Positions 16,250 through 24,791 of a DNA stretch of 64,000 nt are shown piece after piece. Below the pieces are notes generated by a model that saw only the letters and a list, made by a program, of their open reading frames with translations, made no database searches and had not been told where the DNA came from. The translations under genes and the position numbers were made by a program. Each line of letters begins with the position of its first letter. Position 1 is the stretch's first letter. Source of the stretch: an uncultured Prevotellaceae bacterium (GTDB taxonomy: Bacteria; Bacteroidota; Bacteroidia; Bacteroidales; Muribaculaceae); contig ONJS01000008.1 of NCBI GenBank assembly GCA_900318205.1, positions 248,001-312,000 of the forward strand. Reading direction: 5' to 3'.

Positions 16250-16358
16250 TTAGACACTATAGTGTAAAAAAAATAGACAATCGGCATTTTTGGTTGAAAA
16301 ATATTTGACAGGATTGAACAGGCATCCTAACTTTGTGACAGCGAAAGGGGAAAACCCG
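16250..16358 (+). repeat. Duplicated promoter/leader block, copy 2
   Basis: This near-identical copy of 14673-14782 lies immediately after the hydrolase gene. It adds a perfect 12-nt palindrome ACACTATAGTGT upstream of GACAATCGGCATTTTTGG. The conserved distance to the promoter suggests a shared regulator. Confidence 0.8.
16304..16335 (+). promoter_or_regulatory. Promoter of the 29-residue peptide gene
   Basis: TTTG at 16304-16307 and TAACTTTG at 16328-16335 with a 20-bp spacer, the same spacing as the hydrolase promoter. The peptide ATG lies about 70 nt downstream. Confidence 0.7.
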
Positions 16359-16403
16359 TTTCAATAAGTAGAAAACGAATACTAACTTAAAAATAATAAG
16401 ATT

Positions 16404-16493
16404 ATGGAAACTCAAGCCTGTATCGTAACGATTACAATGATTGCCATGGCAATCATCGCCTTCTTCTCGACAGTCATCATGTCGATTTGTTGA
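16404..16493 (+). CDS. 29-residue predicted membrane peptide
   Basis: ATG at 16404 to TGA at 16491-16493 encodes METQACIVTITMIAMAIIAF and nine more residues, essentially one hydrophobic helix with two cysteines. It follows a full promoter and leader and precedes a hairpin with a T-run, so it is a complete small transcription unit. Because it shares its control block with the upstream hydrolase, it may be a membrane modulator of the same response. It could instead be a type I toxin-like peptide. The function is unknown. Confidence 0.6.
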   Translation: METQACIVTITMIAMAIIAFFSTVIMSIC

Positions 16494-16610
16494 GCAACAA
16501 GAAAACGCTATAAAAATTTGATGTTAATAAAATGTGTGATTTCTTCATAAGTTTAAGCGAATACTAAATTATTCTAATCTGACACCTGGATGAATAGAAC
16601 ACCAAGGAAA

Positions 16611-16646
16611 GTGACGACTCCGATGTGATGGAGGAGTCACTTTTTT
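16611..16646 (+). terminator. Hairpin with T-run after the small peptide gene
   Basis: GTGACGACTCC (16611-16621) pairs with GGAGGAGTCAC (16630-16640) with two central mismatches and is followed by six T residues. Confidence 0.7.
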
Positions 16647-16752
16647 GTATTAGTGTCTGGGGGAAAATCCAATTTCCTATTATAACGGTCTCGGTATAAG
16701 TTAATTGGATGGAATGATGAGATAAGGGGGTTATTCTAAGGTCGTATCAAAA

Positions 16753-16834
16753 GCCACCCCAGGGGGTGGCTGCTCTGGGGACGGTTTCTATGTATGAAAA
16801 ACGCTTGGGTTTTTCGTACTTAGGAACCGTCCCC
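16753..16834. repeat. Twin palindromes, GGGACGGTT repeat family
   Basis: GCCACCCC and GGGGTGGC (16753-16770) form an 8-bp hairpin. Directly after it, a 58-nt imperfect palindrome runs from GGGGACGGTT (16777) to AACCGTCCCC (ending 16834), with GAAAAAC/GTTTTTC at its centre. The GGGACGGTTC plus TACGAAAAA pieces recur at 42949-42986. The rest of the 604-nt gap from 16494 to 17097 holds only the hairpin at 16611 and the promoter at 16959; no further gene was seen. Confidence 0.6.
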
Positions 16835-16958
16835 CTGTAATAGCCGAGAGTTACTTCTGGTCGAATCCGAGGGGACACTCATATTCATCCTACATGTTTT
16901 CCTCGGACACCATACTTTTTACTGAATGTCCCAGTCAAGGCATTTTTTTGTTATTTCA

Positions 16959-16988
16959 TGTAGTTTTTTAACCTGCCCCTGCGTCTAA
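16959..16988 (+). promoter_or_regulatory. Candidate ECF-sigma promoter upstream of NatA-like gene
   Basis: TGTAGTTTTTT, 11 nt, then GCGTCTAA: the same blocks and spacing as at 6330-6359. The leader to the ATG at 17098 would be about 100 nt. Confidence 0.4.
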
Positions 16989-17097
16989 AGGGTAAAATCA
17001 GTTATTTTTGCAAACGGCAAGGTCTCTCAAGGGATGATACCTAAAGCACTGAGACCAACCGAGAAACAGAAAACTCAGAACTAAAAACTAGAATACA

Positions 17098-18015
17098 ATG
17101 GCTTACTTAGACATTAGCAACGTGGTGAAACGCTATGAGGGGCATACCGCCCTTGCTGGCGTTTCCATGCAGGTGGAGCAGGGCTGCATCTACGGCCTGC
17201 TGGGTCCCAACGGCGCCGGCAAGAGCACCCTGATCCGCATCATCAACCGCATCCTCGCAGCCGATGAGGGCACCGTGACCCTCAATGGCAAGAAGATGAC
17301 CGACAGCGACATCTCCCACATCGGCTACCTGCCCGAGGAGCGCGGACTGTACAAGAAAATGAAAGTGGGTGACCACATCGTGTATCTGGGCCGCCTCAAG
17401 GGTATGACCAAGGCCGATGCCGTGGCTTCGATGCACTGGTGGCTCGACCGCTTTGACCTCAAGGAGTGGGAAAACAAGAAGGTTGAGAACCTGTCCAAGG
17501 GTATGCAGCAGAAGGTGCAGTTCATCGGCACCGTCATCCACCGCCCACCGCTGTTAATCTTTGACGAACCATTCTCGGGCTTTGACCCCGTGAATGCCGA
17601 GCAGTTGAAGGTCGAGATTCTCGCCCTGCGTGACCAGGGCAGCACCATCCTGTTCTCGACCCACAACATGGCATCGGTCGAGGAAGTGTGCCAGCAGATC
17701 ACCCTGCTCAACCATGCCCAGGTGGTGCTCACCGGCAGTGTTGACGAGGTGAAGCAACAGCACAAGAAGAACATCATCGCGGTGCAGACTCCCGACACCA
17801 TTCAGCCTCATCCCGAGATGTTTACCATTCTTCCCCCCGATCCAGTGAAGAAAAACGACACCCGCATCAAGCTTGCCGCCGGTGTCAACGTGCGCGACGC
17901 CATCACCTGGCTCAATGAGCACTACCGCCTCACGGGCTTCACCGAGGTGCTGCCGAGCATGAATGAGATTTTCATCGAAACCGTCAAATCCAAAAACTTA
18001 GAGAACAATGAATAA
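17098..18015 (+). CDS. ABC transporter ATP-binding protein (NatA-like)
   Basis: This 305-residue ATPase has Walker A GPNGAGKST at 36-44, signature LSKGMQQ at 132-138, Walker B LLIFDEP at 152-158 and the switch His in FSTHN. A C-terminal domain of about 85 residues (DUF4162-like position) follows the ATPase core. The stop overlaps the start of the permease by 8 nt, so the two are co-translated. It energises the NatB-like permease that follows. The NatAB/YhaQP group exports sodium or peptides and antibiotics in other bacteria, so the substrate is open. Confidence 0.92.
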   Translation: MAYLDISNVVKRYEGHTALAGVSMQVEQGCIYGLLGPNGAGKSTLIRIINRILAADEGTVTLNGKKMTDSDISHIGYLPEERGLYKKMKVGDHIVYLGRLKGMTKADAVASMHWWLDRFDLKEWENKKVENLSKGMQQKVQFIGTVIHRPPLLIFDEPFSGFDPVNAEQLKVEILALRDQGSTILFSTHNMASVEEVCQQITLLNHAQVVLTGSVDEVKQQHKKNIIAVQTPDTIQPHPEMFTILPPDPVKKNDTRIKLAAGVNVRDAITWLNEHYRLTGFTEVLPSMNEIFIETVKSKNLENNE

Positions 18016-19327
18016 GCTCCGCCTCATCATCGCCCGTGAATATATGTCGATTGTCGGGCGCAAGTCATTCATTATTTTGACTTTACTGTTTCCTTTCTTG
18101 ATGATTGGTCTGGGCTCTATCCCTATATTGATGGCCGAATTGAACGACAAGGGAGAAGAGGCACAACGGATTGCAGTCTGTGATGAGACCGGCCACTATG
18201 CCACCGCATTGCCTAACGATGACAAGTTCAACTTCTTGTTGATTGAGGGCGCCACGGTCACCGATGCCAATGAGTTCTTCTCTAAAGAAGACAATGGCAG
18301 TTATTACAACGCCCTGGTCGTTATCCCACGCGAAGTGGACAGCACCGGCGTGGTCAACATCTACAGCAAGGGTAACATCATTCCCGCTCTGGAATCTACC
18401 GTCAAGAGTGCCCTGACCGACACCATTGAGAACGCCCACCTGGCAGCCATGGGTATTCCCAACCTGCAGGAAATCATAGAAAAAGCCCACGTCAATATCG
18501 ACGTCCGTGCCATCAAGTTGAGCGAAACGGGTGACGCAAAAGAGTCGTCAACCGATATCGCTATCGCCCTGGGTATGGTCCTGTCGTTGATTATCTTCTG
18601 GTTTGTCTTCTTCAGCGGCACAATGATTATGAATAATGTCGTTGAGGAGAAAACCAACCGCATTGTCGAGGTCGTGGTGAGCAGTTGCCGACCCTTCCAC
18701 CTCATGATGGGCAAGATTATCGGCGTCGGCTTATCGGTACTTACCCAAATGGGTATCTGGATTGTGCTGCTGGGAATTGCCGGAGTTATTGGAGGCAGCC
18801 TGATGGGTGTGGGCAGTACTGTGGCTTCTCCCGAGATGATAGGAGCGGGTGCAGCTGCAGCCCCTGAGGTTGAAAGCGAAATGGGAAGTTTATTGAGACA
18901 ACTCATGTCCATTAACTTCACGTCCATTATCATCAATTTCCTGCTCTACTTTGTTGAGGGCTACCTGCTGTATTGCGCCATCTTTGCTGCCCTTGGCTCG
19001 GCAGTGGACCAGGCCAGTGACACTTCACAGTTGTTGACCCCCGTGATGCTGCTGATGTTCTTTGCCTTCTATGCCGCCATTGGCTGTGCCCAGAACCCCG
19101 ATGGACCGATGGCATTCTGGTGCTCGATCATACCGTTCACCGCACCCACGGTGATGATGGTTAGACTGCCGTTTGAAGTTCCCATCTGGCAAATCATCCT
19201 GAGCCACGTCCTGCTGATTGCAACGGCACTTGCCATCGTGTGGCTTGCCGGCCGCATCTACCGCCGCGGTATCCTGAGCTACGGTAAGAAGGCCAGCTTC
19301 AAGGACCTGTTCAACTGGTTGAAATAA
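18008..19327 (+). CDS. ABC-2 type permease (NatB/YhaP-like)
   Basis: This 439-residue permease has a first membrane helix at about residues 18-40 (FIILTLLFPFLMIGLG), then a large extracytoplasmic domain of about 150 residues. Five or more helices follow from about 190. VEEKTNRIVEVVVSSCRPFHLMMGKIIGVG is the conserved cytoplasmic coupling region of this family. The gene overlaps its ATPase gene by 8 nt. A strong 15-bp hairpin follows the stop. Confidence 0.9.
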   Translation: MNKLRLIIAREYMSIVGRKSFIILTLLFPFLMIGLGSIPILMAELNDKGEEAQRIAVCDETGHYATALPNDDKFNFLLIEGATVTDANEFFSKEDNGSYYNALVVIPREVDSTGVVNIYSKGNIIPALESTVKSALTDTIENAHLAAMGIPNLQEIIEKAHVNIDVRAIKLSETGDAKESSTDIAIALGMVLSLIIFWFVFFSGTMIMNNVVEEKTNRIVEVVVSSCRPFHLMMGKIIGVGLSVLTQMGIWIVLLGIAGVIGGSLMGVGSTVASPEMIGAGAAAAPEVESEMGSLLRQLMSINFTSIIINFLLYFVEGYLLYCAIFAALGSAVDQASDTSQLLTPVMLLMFFAFYAAIGCAQNPDGPMAFWCSIIPFTAPTVMMVRLPFEVPIWQIILSHVLLIATALAIVWLAGRIYRRGILSYGKKASFKDLFNWLK

Positions 19328-19336
19328 ATTTCCCCC

Positions 19337-19376
19337 CTAGAGGCTCTAGATGATCTAGAAAATCTAGAGCCTCTAG
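19337..19376. terminator. 15-bp perfect hairpin after the ABC operon
   Basis: CTAGAGGCTCTAGAT (19337-19351) and ATCTAGAGCCTCTAG (19362-19376) are perfectly complementary around a 10-nt loop. No T-run follows and the next gene starts 20 nt later. It may set relative mRNA levels rather than stop transcription. Confidence 0.6.
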
Positions 19377-19396
19377 AATAATAGAAGACTATCACA

Positions 19397-19849
19397 ATGA
19401 GAATTGTAATACAACGTGTGACCGAGGCCTCGGTCACCATCGACGGACAAGTTCACAGCACCATCGGCTCCGGCATGATGGTGCTGGTGGGCGTGCGCGA
19501 GGGTGATACCCTTGACGACATGCGCTGGCTGGCGCAGAAGACCGTGAACCTGCGCATCTTTGACGACGAGCAGGGTGTGATGAACCGCAGCATCATCGAT
19601 GTCGGAGGCGAGGTGCTTGCCGTGAGCCAGTTTACCCTCAATGCCTCGACCAAGAAGGGCAACCGCCCCAGTTACATCCACGCTGCGGGCCACGACCTGG
19701 CAGTGCCGCTCTATGAGGCCTACTGCGATGAGGTGGCACAACTGCTGGGCAAGGAGACCAAACGCGGTGTGTTTGGCGCCGAGATGCAGGTGTCGCTCAT
19801 CAACGACGGCCCGGTGACCATCATCATCGACTCGAAACTCAAGGAGTAA
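19397..19849 (+). CDS. dtd: D-aminoacyl-tRNA deacylase
   Basis: This 150-residue cytoplasmic enzyme frees tRNA from mischarged D-amino acids. It shows the family blocks MRIVIQRVTEASVTIDG, the SQFTL motif within AVSQFTLNASTKKGNRPS, and the C-terminal GVFGAEMQVSLINDGPVT, which includes the Gly-x-Pro-like region. The length equals the usual 145-150. It lies 70 nt behind an ABC operon and ahead of a hairpin, so it may be read through from upstream. Confidence 0.96.
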   Translation: MRIVIQRVTEASVTIDGQVHSTIGSGMMVLVGVREGDTLDDMRWLAQKTVNLRIFDDEQGVMNRSIIDVGGEVLAVSQFTLNASTKKGNRPSYIHAAGHDLAVPLYEAYCDEVAQLLGKETKRGVFGAEMQVSLINDGPVTIIIDSKLKE

Positions 19850-19868
19850 ATATTGTAATCTATAATAG

Positions 19869-19923
19869 CCGAAAAAGTGCGATGAAATCGAAGTGTATTG
19901 TCGAATTCATCGTACTTTTTCGG
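19869..19923. terminator. Long hairpin terminator after dtd
   Basis: Arms CCGAAAAAGTGCGATGAA (19869-19886) and TTCATCGTACTTTTTCGG (19906-19923) pair with one G-T wobble. The arms are A- and T-rich at the base, so the hairpin can act on either strand. Confidence 0.75.
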
Positions 19924-19997
19924 GCCTTAATGTCCGTTTTGAGAAAAGCCTTGGTTGCAAAAAAGTAACAAAAAGTGGTCAAAAACAAAAAAAATTG

Positions 19998-20005
19998 TAT
20001 CTTTG
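19998..20005 (+). promoter_or_regulatory. Promoter -7 element of the TPR/HTH gene
   Basis: TATCTTTG at 19998-20005 fits TAnnTTTG. No clear -33 was found at the proper distance. The ATG at 20013 would be almost leaderless. Confidence 0.4.
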
Positions 20006-20012
20006 CACTCGG

Positions 20013-21707
20013 ATGATTAAAAACATTCTCAAAATATGGCTCATCATGATGGCTCTGGCGGGAATTCTCGTCGGCTGTAATGGTGTGCCACAATATGACC
20101 ACCGTCTGACGCAAGCCGATAGCCTGATGAGCACACCCAGCCAACGCAAAGCTGCTCTGGACCAACTCATTAACATCCCGCCTAATAGTCTGACCAAAGA
20201 GAGTGACAAGGCCTATCTCGCCCTGCTGCTCACAGAGGCACGATACAAGAATTATGAACGCATTACCAGCGATGAGGTCATCAACTCAGCTATAGAGTAT
20301 TATGAGCACCATCCCAAGGACCAGGAAAAGCTCGCGCGCGCATACATTTATAAAGGAGCCGTACTTGAGGACCTAGAAAAACCGGACTCTGCCATGTGGT
20401 TTTATAAGAAGGCGGAGGTCACAGCAAGCGAGGAAGATGATTATAACCGAGGCTATGCCCAGTTGCGCATGGGCAAACTGTATTCCGGTCACCATGCCTA
20501 CGACGGACGCGACATCGAAAAACTTGAGCAAGCGTTGGAAAGTTTCCGTAAGAGCAAAGACATTCATTATCAGATTGTTTGCTTGAGCGACCTGGGCGCA
20601 ATGTACCGATCCACCGTTAAGAAAGAGGCTGAACAAAAACTGACAGACGCTTTCAATTTGGCCAAAACGCAAAAAGACACCCTCAACATGATTAAGAGCC
20701 TAAAGAATCTGGCTTACCTTTATTTCATGCAAAGTGTCGATAATAAGGATTACATCCGTCCTGCATACAACAAATTGCAGGAAATCAAGGCATTAAAGAT
20801 AAATGGGCTTAGGGAAGATGTTTATACCACCTTCGCCAGCATTTACGCCAATTGCGGTAAAGTGGACTCGGCAATGTGGTTCCTGCAACTCCCACCCCAA
20901 AGCAATGACTCATCCTACCTCAACTCCAACAACTACCTGGAGGCGATGAGCCAAATCTACAAGGCACGTGGTGACAGCATTAATTACCTGAAAACCAGCT
21001 ATCAATGTGACCGGAACTCGTTCAAACTGCTGCGTGACCCTTATATCGTAAAGATCATGACAACCGAGTTGCAGTTTGACGAGCACTACAAGAATGAACA
21101 GGAGCAGAAACGACGCACGAGGAATTATTTCCTCTGGGCCATCGCATCGGCTATCATCCTGTCACTGTTGCTGTTGGCATTGCTGCTCTATCTGAGAAAT
21201 CACCGTTATGATAAACTGGTGCTGGAGTTGAAGGACCAGTCCCAGAGCCAGATGCAGGATCTCACTGATATGCAACAGAGTATCAATGAGTTGCAGATCA
21301 ACGATGAACGCCTCAAGGGGTTTATCTCGTCGCATGTGGGCATGATGCGCGAAATCATCGAGGCCTGCTACCACGAGCCTAACAACCGCATTGCCGAGAA
21401 CATGAAGCGCATCGTCAAGTTCCAGGACAGCAATAAGGACAACTGGGTCAGGCTGTTTGACTACATCGACCTGGAGCACAACAACATCATGACGCGCACC
21501 CGCGAGAATTACCCCGACCTCAACGACCGCGAATTGCTGCTGCTGGCATTGACCTGCATGGGCTTCACCTATATCCAGATTGCCATCATCATGGGGTACT
21601 CCAACGCCACCAGCGTGAGCGTCATCAAGCAACGATTGGTGAAGAAGATGGGGCTCGACTGCTCGCTCAACGAGTACATCCAAAACAACGATAAAATGAA
21701 AAAATGA
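20013..21707 (+). CDS. Membrane TPR protein with cytoplasmic LuxR-like HTH
   Basis: The ATG at 20013 gives 564 residues and a lipoprotein-like signal (MIKNILKIWLIMMALAGILVGC). Tetratricopeptide-type helices fill residues 30-360. One membrane helix (FLWAIASAIILSLLLLALLL) follows, then a coiled coil and a C-terminal helix-turn-helix (NDRELLLLALTCMGFTYIQIA...ATSVSVIKQRL). Bacteroidetes use this layout as one-piece transmembrane regulators. The promoter at 19998-20005 excludes the longer frame upstream. A likely target is the small secreted protein encoded next. Confidence 0.85.
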   Translation: MIKNILKIWLIMMALAGILVGCNGVPQYDHRLTQADSLMSTPSQRKAALDQLINIPPNSLTKESDKAYLALLLTEARYKNYERITSDEVINSAIEYYEHHPKDQEKLARAYIYKGAVLEDLEKPDSAMWFYKKAEVTASEEDDYNRGYAQLRMGKLYSGHHAYDGRDIEKLEQALESFRKSKDIHYQIVCLSDLGAMYRSTVKKEAEQKLTDAFNLAKTQKDTLNMIKSLKNLAYLYFMQSVDNKDYIRPAYNKLQEIKALKINGLREDVYTTFASIYANCGKVDSAMWFLQLPPQSNDSSYLNSNNYLEAMSQIYKARGDSINYLKTSYQCDRNSFKLLRDPYIVKIMTTELQFDEHYKNEQEQKRRTRNYFLWAIASAIILSLLLLALLLYLRNHRYDKLVLELKDQSQSQMQDLTDMQQSINELQINDERLKGFISSHVGMMREIIEACYHEPNNRIAENMKRIVKFQDSNKDNWVRLFDYIDLEHNNIMTRTRENYPDLNDRELLLLALTCMGFTYIQIAIIMGYSNATSVSVIKQRLVKKMGLDCSLNEYIQNNDKMKK

Positions 21708-21830
21708 TGCCTGATAGGCAAAAACTACTGTTTTTGGCACTAATTTTTGAAAGACCGAAAGGTGTATTACAAAAAAATTTTTAACTCCGTGATTTACAGC
21801 ACATTAAAATCACTTTGTATTACGAAAAAA

Positions 21831-21862
21831 TTTGGTCAATTCAAATATTGGCTGTAATTTTG
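21831..21862 (+). promoter_or_regulatory. Promoter of the small secreted protein gene
   Basis: TTTG at 21831-21834, a 20-bp spacer and TAATTTTG at 21855-21862 match the consensus. The leader to the ATG at 21913 is about 45 nt. Confidence 0.75.
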
Positions 21863-21912
21863 CATCGGAAATCTAAACAAAGCTCTTATTGAATCTAAAC
21901 ATTTTTGAAATT

Positions 21913-22359
21913 ATGAAACGATTTTACTTCATCGCTATATTAGCCACCATCTGCGGCATGACCGCAATGGCTCAAGACAGACCGGATCTGACCCACCAGA
22001 CAGGTGGTGACGACCGTATTGATTTTGCATTTATCATGGATATGCCGTCACTGGTCTATGATGGCGATGCCCAAGAGATCATTGTCATGGGATCGCAATC
22101 AGACTACTACACGGTAACCATCATATCTCAATCCACCCAAATGATCATGCTGGAAACAATGGTCGATGGGACATATGACATCATTGACGTGTCCATGCTG
22201 GCGACTGGAACCTACACCATCGCCCTCACGAGTCCAAGATGGAACACCTATTCTTGGTCATTCACTCAAGGAGTGGGCTTGTCAAACATCAAAACCACTG
22301 GAAGGACAACAGGCGTCCTGAACAATGCTTCCGGTGACCGATTTAAATTCAGAGAATAA
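21913..22359 (+). CDS. Small secreted protein, DUF3244-like
   Basis: The ATG at 21913 gives 148 residues with a signal peptide ending TAMA-QD. The mature part is a compact beta-rich domain of about 115 residues with alternating hydrophobics (YYTVTIISQSTQMIMLET...GTYTIALTSPRW). This resembles the DUF3244 family of Bacteroidetes, which has an immunoglobulin-like fold. It follows the TPR/HTH regulator and has its own promoter and terminator. The family assignment is by eye and could be wrong. Confidence 0.6.
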   Translation: MKRFYFIAILATICGMTAMAQDRPDLTHQTGGDDRIDFAFIMDMPSLVYDGDAQEIIVMGSQSDYYTVTIISQSTQMIMLETMVDGTYDIIDVSMLATGTYTIALTSPRWNTYSWSFTQGVGLSNIKTTGRTTGVLNNASGDRFKFRE

Positions 22360-22427
22360 GAGAATGTTTAGATTTTAAATAATTAGGTATTCCTTAGATC
22401 GGAGAAACACACATCATCCAAACTGCT

Positions 22428-22458
22428 GCCCGCTACCATCCATAGCGGGCGGTTGTTT
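22428..22458 (+). terminator. Rho-independent terminator
   Basis: GCCCGCTA (22428-22435) pairs with TAGCGGGC (22443-22450) and a T-rich run follows. It ends the small secreted protein transcript. Confidence 0.85.
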
Positions 22459-22536
22459 TTTATATACCGTGGGATGAATTATCGCTTTTTTGGCAAAATT
22501 CACATTCGTTATCACGGCTATATGAAAAATAATGGC

Positions 22537-22544
22537 TAATTTTG
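22537..22544 (+). promoter_or_regulatory. Promoter -7 element of pdxJ
   Basis: TAATTTTG at 22537-22544 fits TAnnTTTG, about 80 nt before the pdxJ start. No good -33 element was seen. Confidence 0.45.
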
Positions 22545-22621
22545 CAGGTTGTAGTTCGGCAATACTACATGTCAAAAGATCGTATTAGAGACACAATCAA
22601 GACGATATCTACAAGATAGCA

Positions 22622-23335
22622 ATGATAAACCTGAGTGTAAATGTCAACAAAATAGCCACCCTGCGCAATGCGCGCGGCGGCAATGTGCCTGATGTACTGC
22701 AAGTGGCCATGGACTGTGAACGATTTGGTGCCAACGGCATTACCGTGCACCCTCGTCCTGACGAGCGCCACATCCGTCGCAGCGACGTACTGGCCTTGCG
22801 TCCGCTGGTGCGTACCGAGTTCAACATCGAGGGTTACCCCAGCGAGCAGTTTATGGAACTCGTTCTGAGCGTTCGCCCCACCCAAGCGACGCTGGTGCCT
22901 GATGGCCCCAACGTGCTCACGTCGTCGGCAGGCTGGGACGTGGTGCCCAACATGGCATTGCTCACAGGCATTGTTGACCGCCTGAAGGAGGCCGGCATCA
23001 GGACGAGCATCTTTGTGGGCACCGACCTGGACAACATCCGTGCGGCAGCCCAGACCGGCGCCGACCGTGTTGAACTTTACACCGGCCCGTTTGCCGAGGA
23101 GTTTGAAACCGACCCCGAGCGAGCCGTTGCCCCGTTCGCCGCAGCCGCCGCTACCGCCCACAGCGTGGGTCTGGGGCTGAATGCAGGCCATGACCTGAAC
23201 CTGAAGAACCTGAAGTTCTTCCAGCAGCACGTTCCTCACCTGAGTGAGGTGTCGATTGGTCACGCCCTCATCAGCGACGCCCTGTACCTGGGTCTTGAAG
23301 CCACCATCAAGGCCTATAAGGACTGCCTGAAATAA
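22622..23335 (+). CDS. pdxJ: Pyridoxine 5'-phosphate synthase
   Basis: This 237-residue TIM-barrel enzyme joins 3-amino-2-oxopropyl phosphate with deoxyxylulose phosphate in the DXP-dependent vitamin B6 pathway. Family blocks are [17 protein letters not shown] at the N-terminus, [13 protein letters not shown] (substrate-binding), [13 protein letters not shown] and the phosphate-binding [11 protein letters not shown]. Length matches the family. It is followed after 52 nt by exbB, an arrangement seen in other Bacteroidetes. The ispG gene in this window uses the same upstream DXP precursor. Confidence 0.96.
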   Translation: MINLSVNVNKIATLRNARGGNVPDVLQVAMDCERFGANGITVHPRPDERHIRRSDVLALRPLVRTEFNIEGYPSEQFMELVLSVRPTQATLVPDGPNVLTSSAGWDVVPNMALLTGIVDRLKEAGIRTSIFVGTDLDNIRAAAQTGADRVELYTGPFAEEFETDPERAVAPFAAAAATAHSVGLGLNAGHDLNLKNLKFFQQHVPHLSEVSIGHALISDALYLGLEATIKAYKDCLK

Positions 23336-23387
23336 AAGAAGATTATTCACGTTAAATATTTAAGAAATAACCAAATAACAAACTAAT

Positions 23388-24188
23388 ATGTCAATCCTCA
23401 ACATGATTCTCGCTCAAGGTGAGCCCGCCAGTCAAGTGGTACAAGAGGCCGCCGACACCCTGCAACAAGCTATGGATACTACCGTACAGGCTGTCACCGA
23501 CAGCGCTGCTGCCATTGCTGCCGCCACCGTTCCCGCTGCTGCCGAAGTAGCCGAACCCGTAGTCAAGGAACTCTCGGTATGGGACCTCACCATGGCCGGT
23601 GGCTGGCTGATGATTCCGTTGGCACTGCTTGCCATCGTCAGCATCTACATCTTCTTTGAAAGATTCTTTGCCATCAACCATGCCAACCGTCAGGACAAGT
23701 CCTTCATGGACCGCATCAAGGAATACATCCACCGCGGCGAGGTGGACCAGGCCCTCAAGCTGTGTCAGGACACCAATACCCCCTATTCACGCATGATTGA
23801 GAAGGGTGTGACCCGCATCGGCCGCCCCATGAACGATGTGCTTGTTGCCATCGAGAACGTGGGCAACATGGAGGTCGCCAAGCTCGAGAAGGGCTTCAAC
23901 TGGCTGGCAACCACTGCTGCCGGTGCTCCCATGATCGGTTTCTTGGGTACTGTAATCGGTATGGTAGAGGCCTTCTTCCAGCTTGCCAGTGCAGGCAACA
24001 ACAGCAATGTGACCATCCTTGCCAGCGGTATCTATCAGGCCCTGGTGACCACCGTTGCCGGTCTGATTGTTGGTATCATTGCCCTGTTTGCCTACAACTA
24101 CCTCACCTCTCGCGTCAACAAGGTGATGAACAAGCTCGAAGGCAAGACGATGGAATTTATGGACCTGCTCAACGAGCCTGCCAAGTAA
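23388..24188 (+). CDS. exbB: ExbB/TolQ/MotA family proton channel
   Basis: This 266-residue inner-membrane protein converts the proton gradient into motion of TonB. It has an Ala/Val/Thr-rich N-terminal extension of about 60 residues and three membrane helices near 65-90, 175-200 and 215-240. The third segment reads ALVTTVAGLIVGIIALFAYN, with the conserved Thr pair in the channel. It is followed by exbD and tonB genes on the same strand, so the three make one energy-transduction unit for SusC-type outer-membrane transporters. Confidence 0.92.
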   Translation: MSILNMILAQGEPASQVVQEAADTLQQAMDTTVQAVTDSAAAIAAATVPAAAEVAEPVVKELSVWDLTMAGGWLMIPLALLAIVSIYIFFERFFAINHANRQDKSFMDRIKEYIHRGEVDQALKLCQDTNTPYSRMIEKGVTRIGRPMNDVLVAIENVGNMEVAKLEKGFNWLATTAAGAPMIGFLGTVIGMVEAFFQLASAGNNSNVTILASGIYQALVTTVAGLIVGIIALFAYNYLTSRVNKVMNKLEGKTMEFMDLLNEPAK

Positions 24189-24189
24189 T

Positions 24190-24228
24190 ATCAGGCTTTA
24201 GGTTATAGGCTTTAGGCTTTAGGTTATA
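24190..24228. repeat. TTTAGG-rich intergenic tract
   Basis: Short units such as GGCTTTAGGTTATAG are repeated between exbB and exbD. It belongs to the dispersed TTAG-rich tract class also found at 30413-30480 and 55272-55312. Confidence 0.55.
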
Positions 24229-24284
24229 AGCGATAGTCATCGTACTTACAACTTAAAACTTACAACTCTAAGACTAAAAAGATT

Positions 24285-24779
24285 ATGGCACTCAAGAGAC
24301 AACATAAAACCCTGTCGATGTTCAGCATGGCATCGATGACCGACGTCATCTTCCTGCTGCTCATCTTCTTCCTCGTCACTTCGACGTTTGTATTCCCGTC
24401 AGCGCTCGAGGTCAACCTGCCGCAGAGCAGTGAGCAGACCGCCATCAAGCCCACTACCCGCATCTATGTGGACAAGGACCTGAACATGTATGCCACACAG
24501 GCCACCGAGACAGGAGAGAGTGATCTGCTGCCCATCGCGCCCGAGCAGCTCGAGGGCTTCATGCAGGCTCTCAAGGCCGGCAACCCCGACGAATTTGTCG
24601 CCGTCTATGCCGATGAGGAAGTGAACTACGGCAAGATTGTCGAGATTCTGGACAAGGGCTCTAAGCAAGGCGTGAAAATCGTGCTTGCCACCAAGCCCAG
24701 CGAGGCATCGTTTGGACCGGTAACCGAGCAGGAGGACCCTGCCGTCGTGCAGGATGTGCCTGTTCCCGTTAACCCCTAA
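24285..24779 (+). CDS. exbD: ExbD/TolR family biopolymer transport protein
   Basis: This 164-residue protein has one N-terminal membrane helix (DVIFLLLIFFLVTSTFVF) carrying the essential Asp of the ExbD/TolR family (SMTDVIFLLLIFF). A periplasmic domain of about 110 residues follows. It partners with the upstream proton channel. A 96-nt gap with a TTAG-rich tract separates it from exbB, and tonB begins 13 nt after its stop. Confidence 0.92.
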   Translation: MALKRQHKTLSMFSMASMTDVIFLLLIFFLVTSTFVFPSALEVNLPQSSEQTAIKPTTRIYVDKDLNMYATQATETGESDLLPIAPEQLEGFMQALKAGNPDEFVAVYADEEVNYGKIVEILDKGSKQGVKIVLATKPSEASFGPVTEQEDPAVVQDVPVPVNP

Positions 24780-24791
24780 CACGTCATCACA

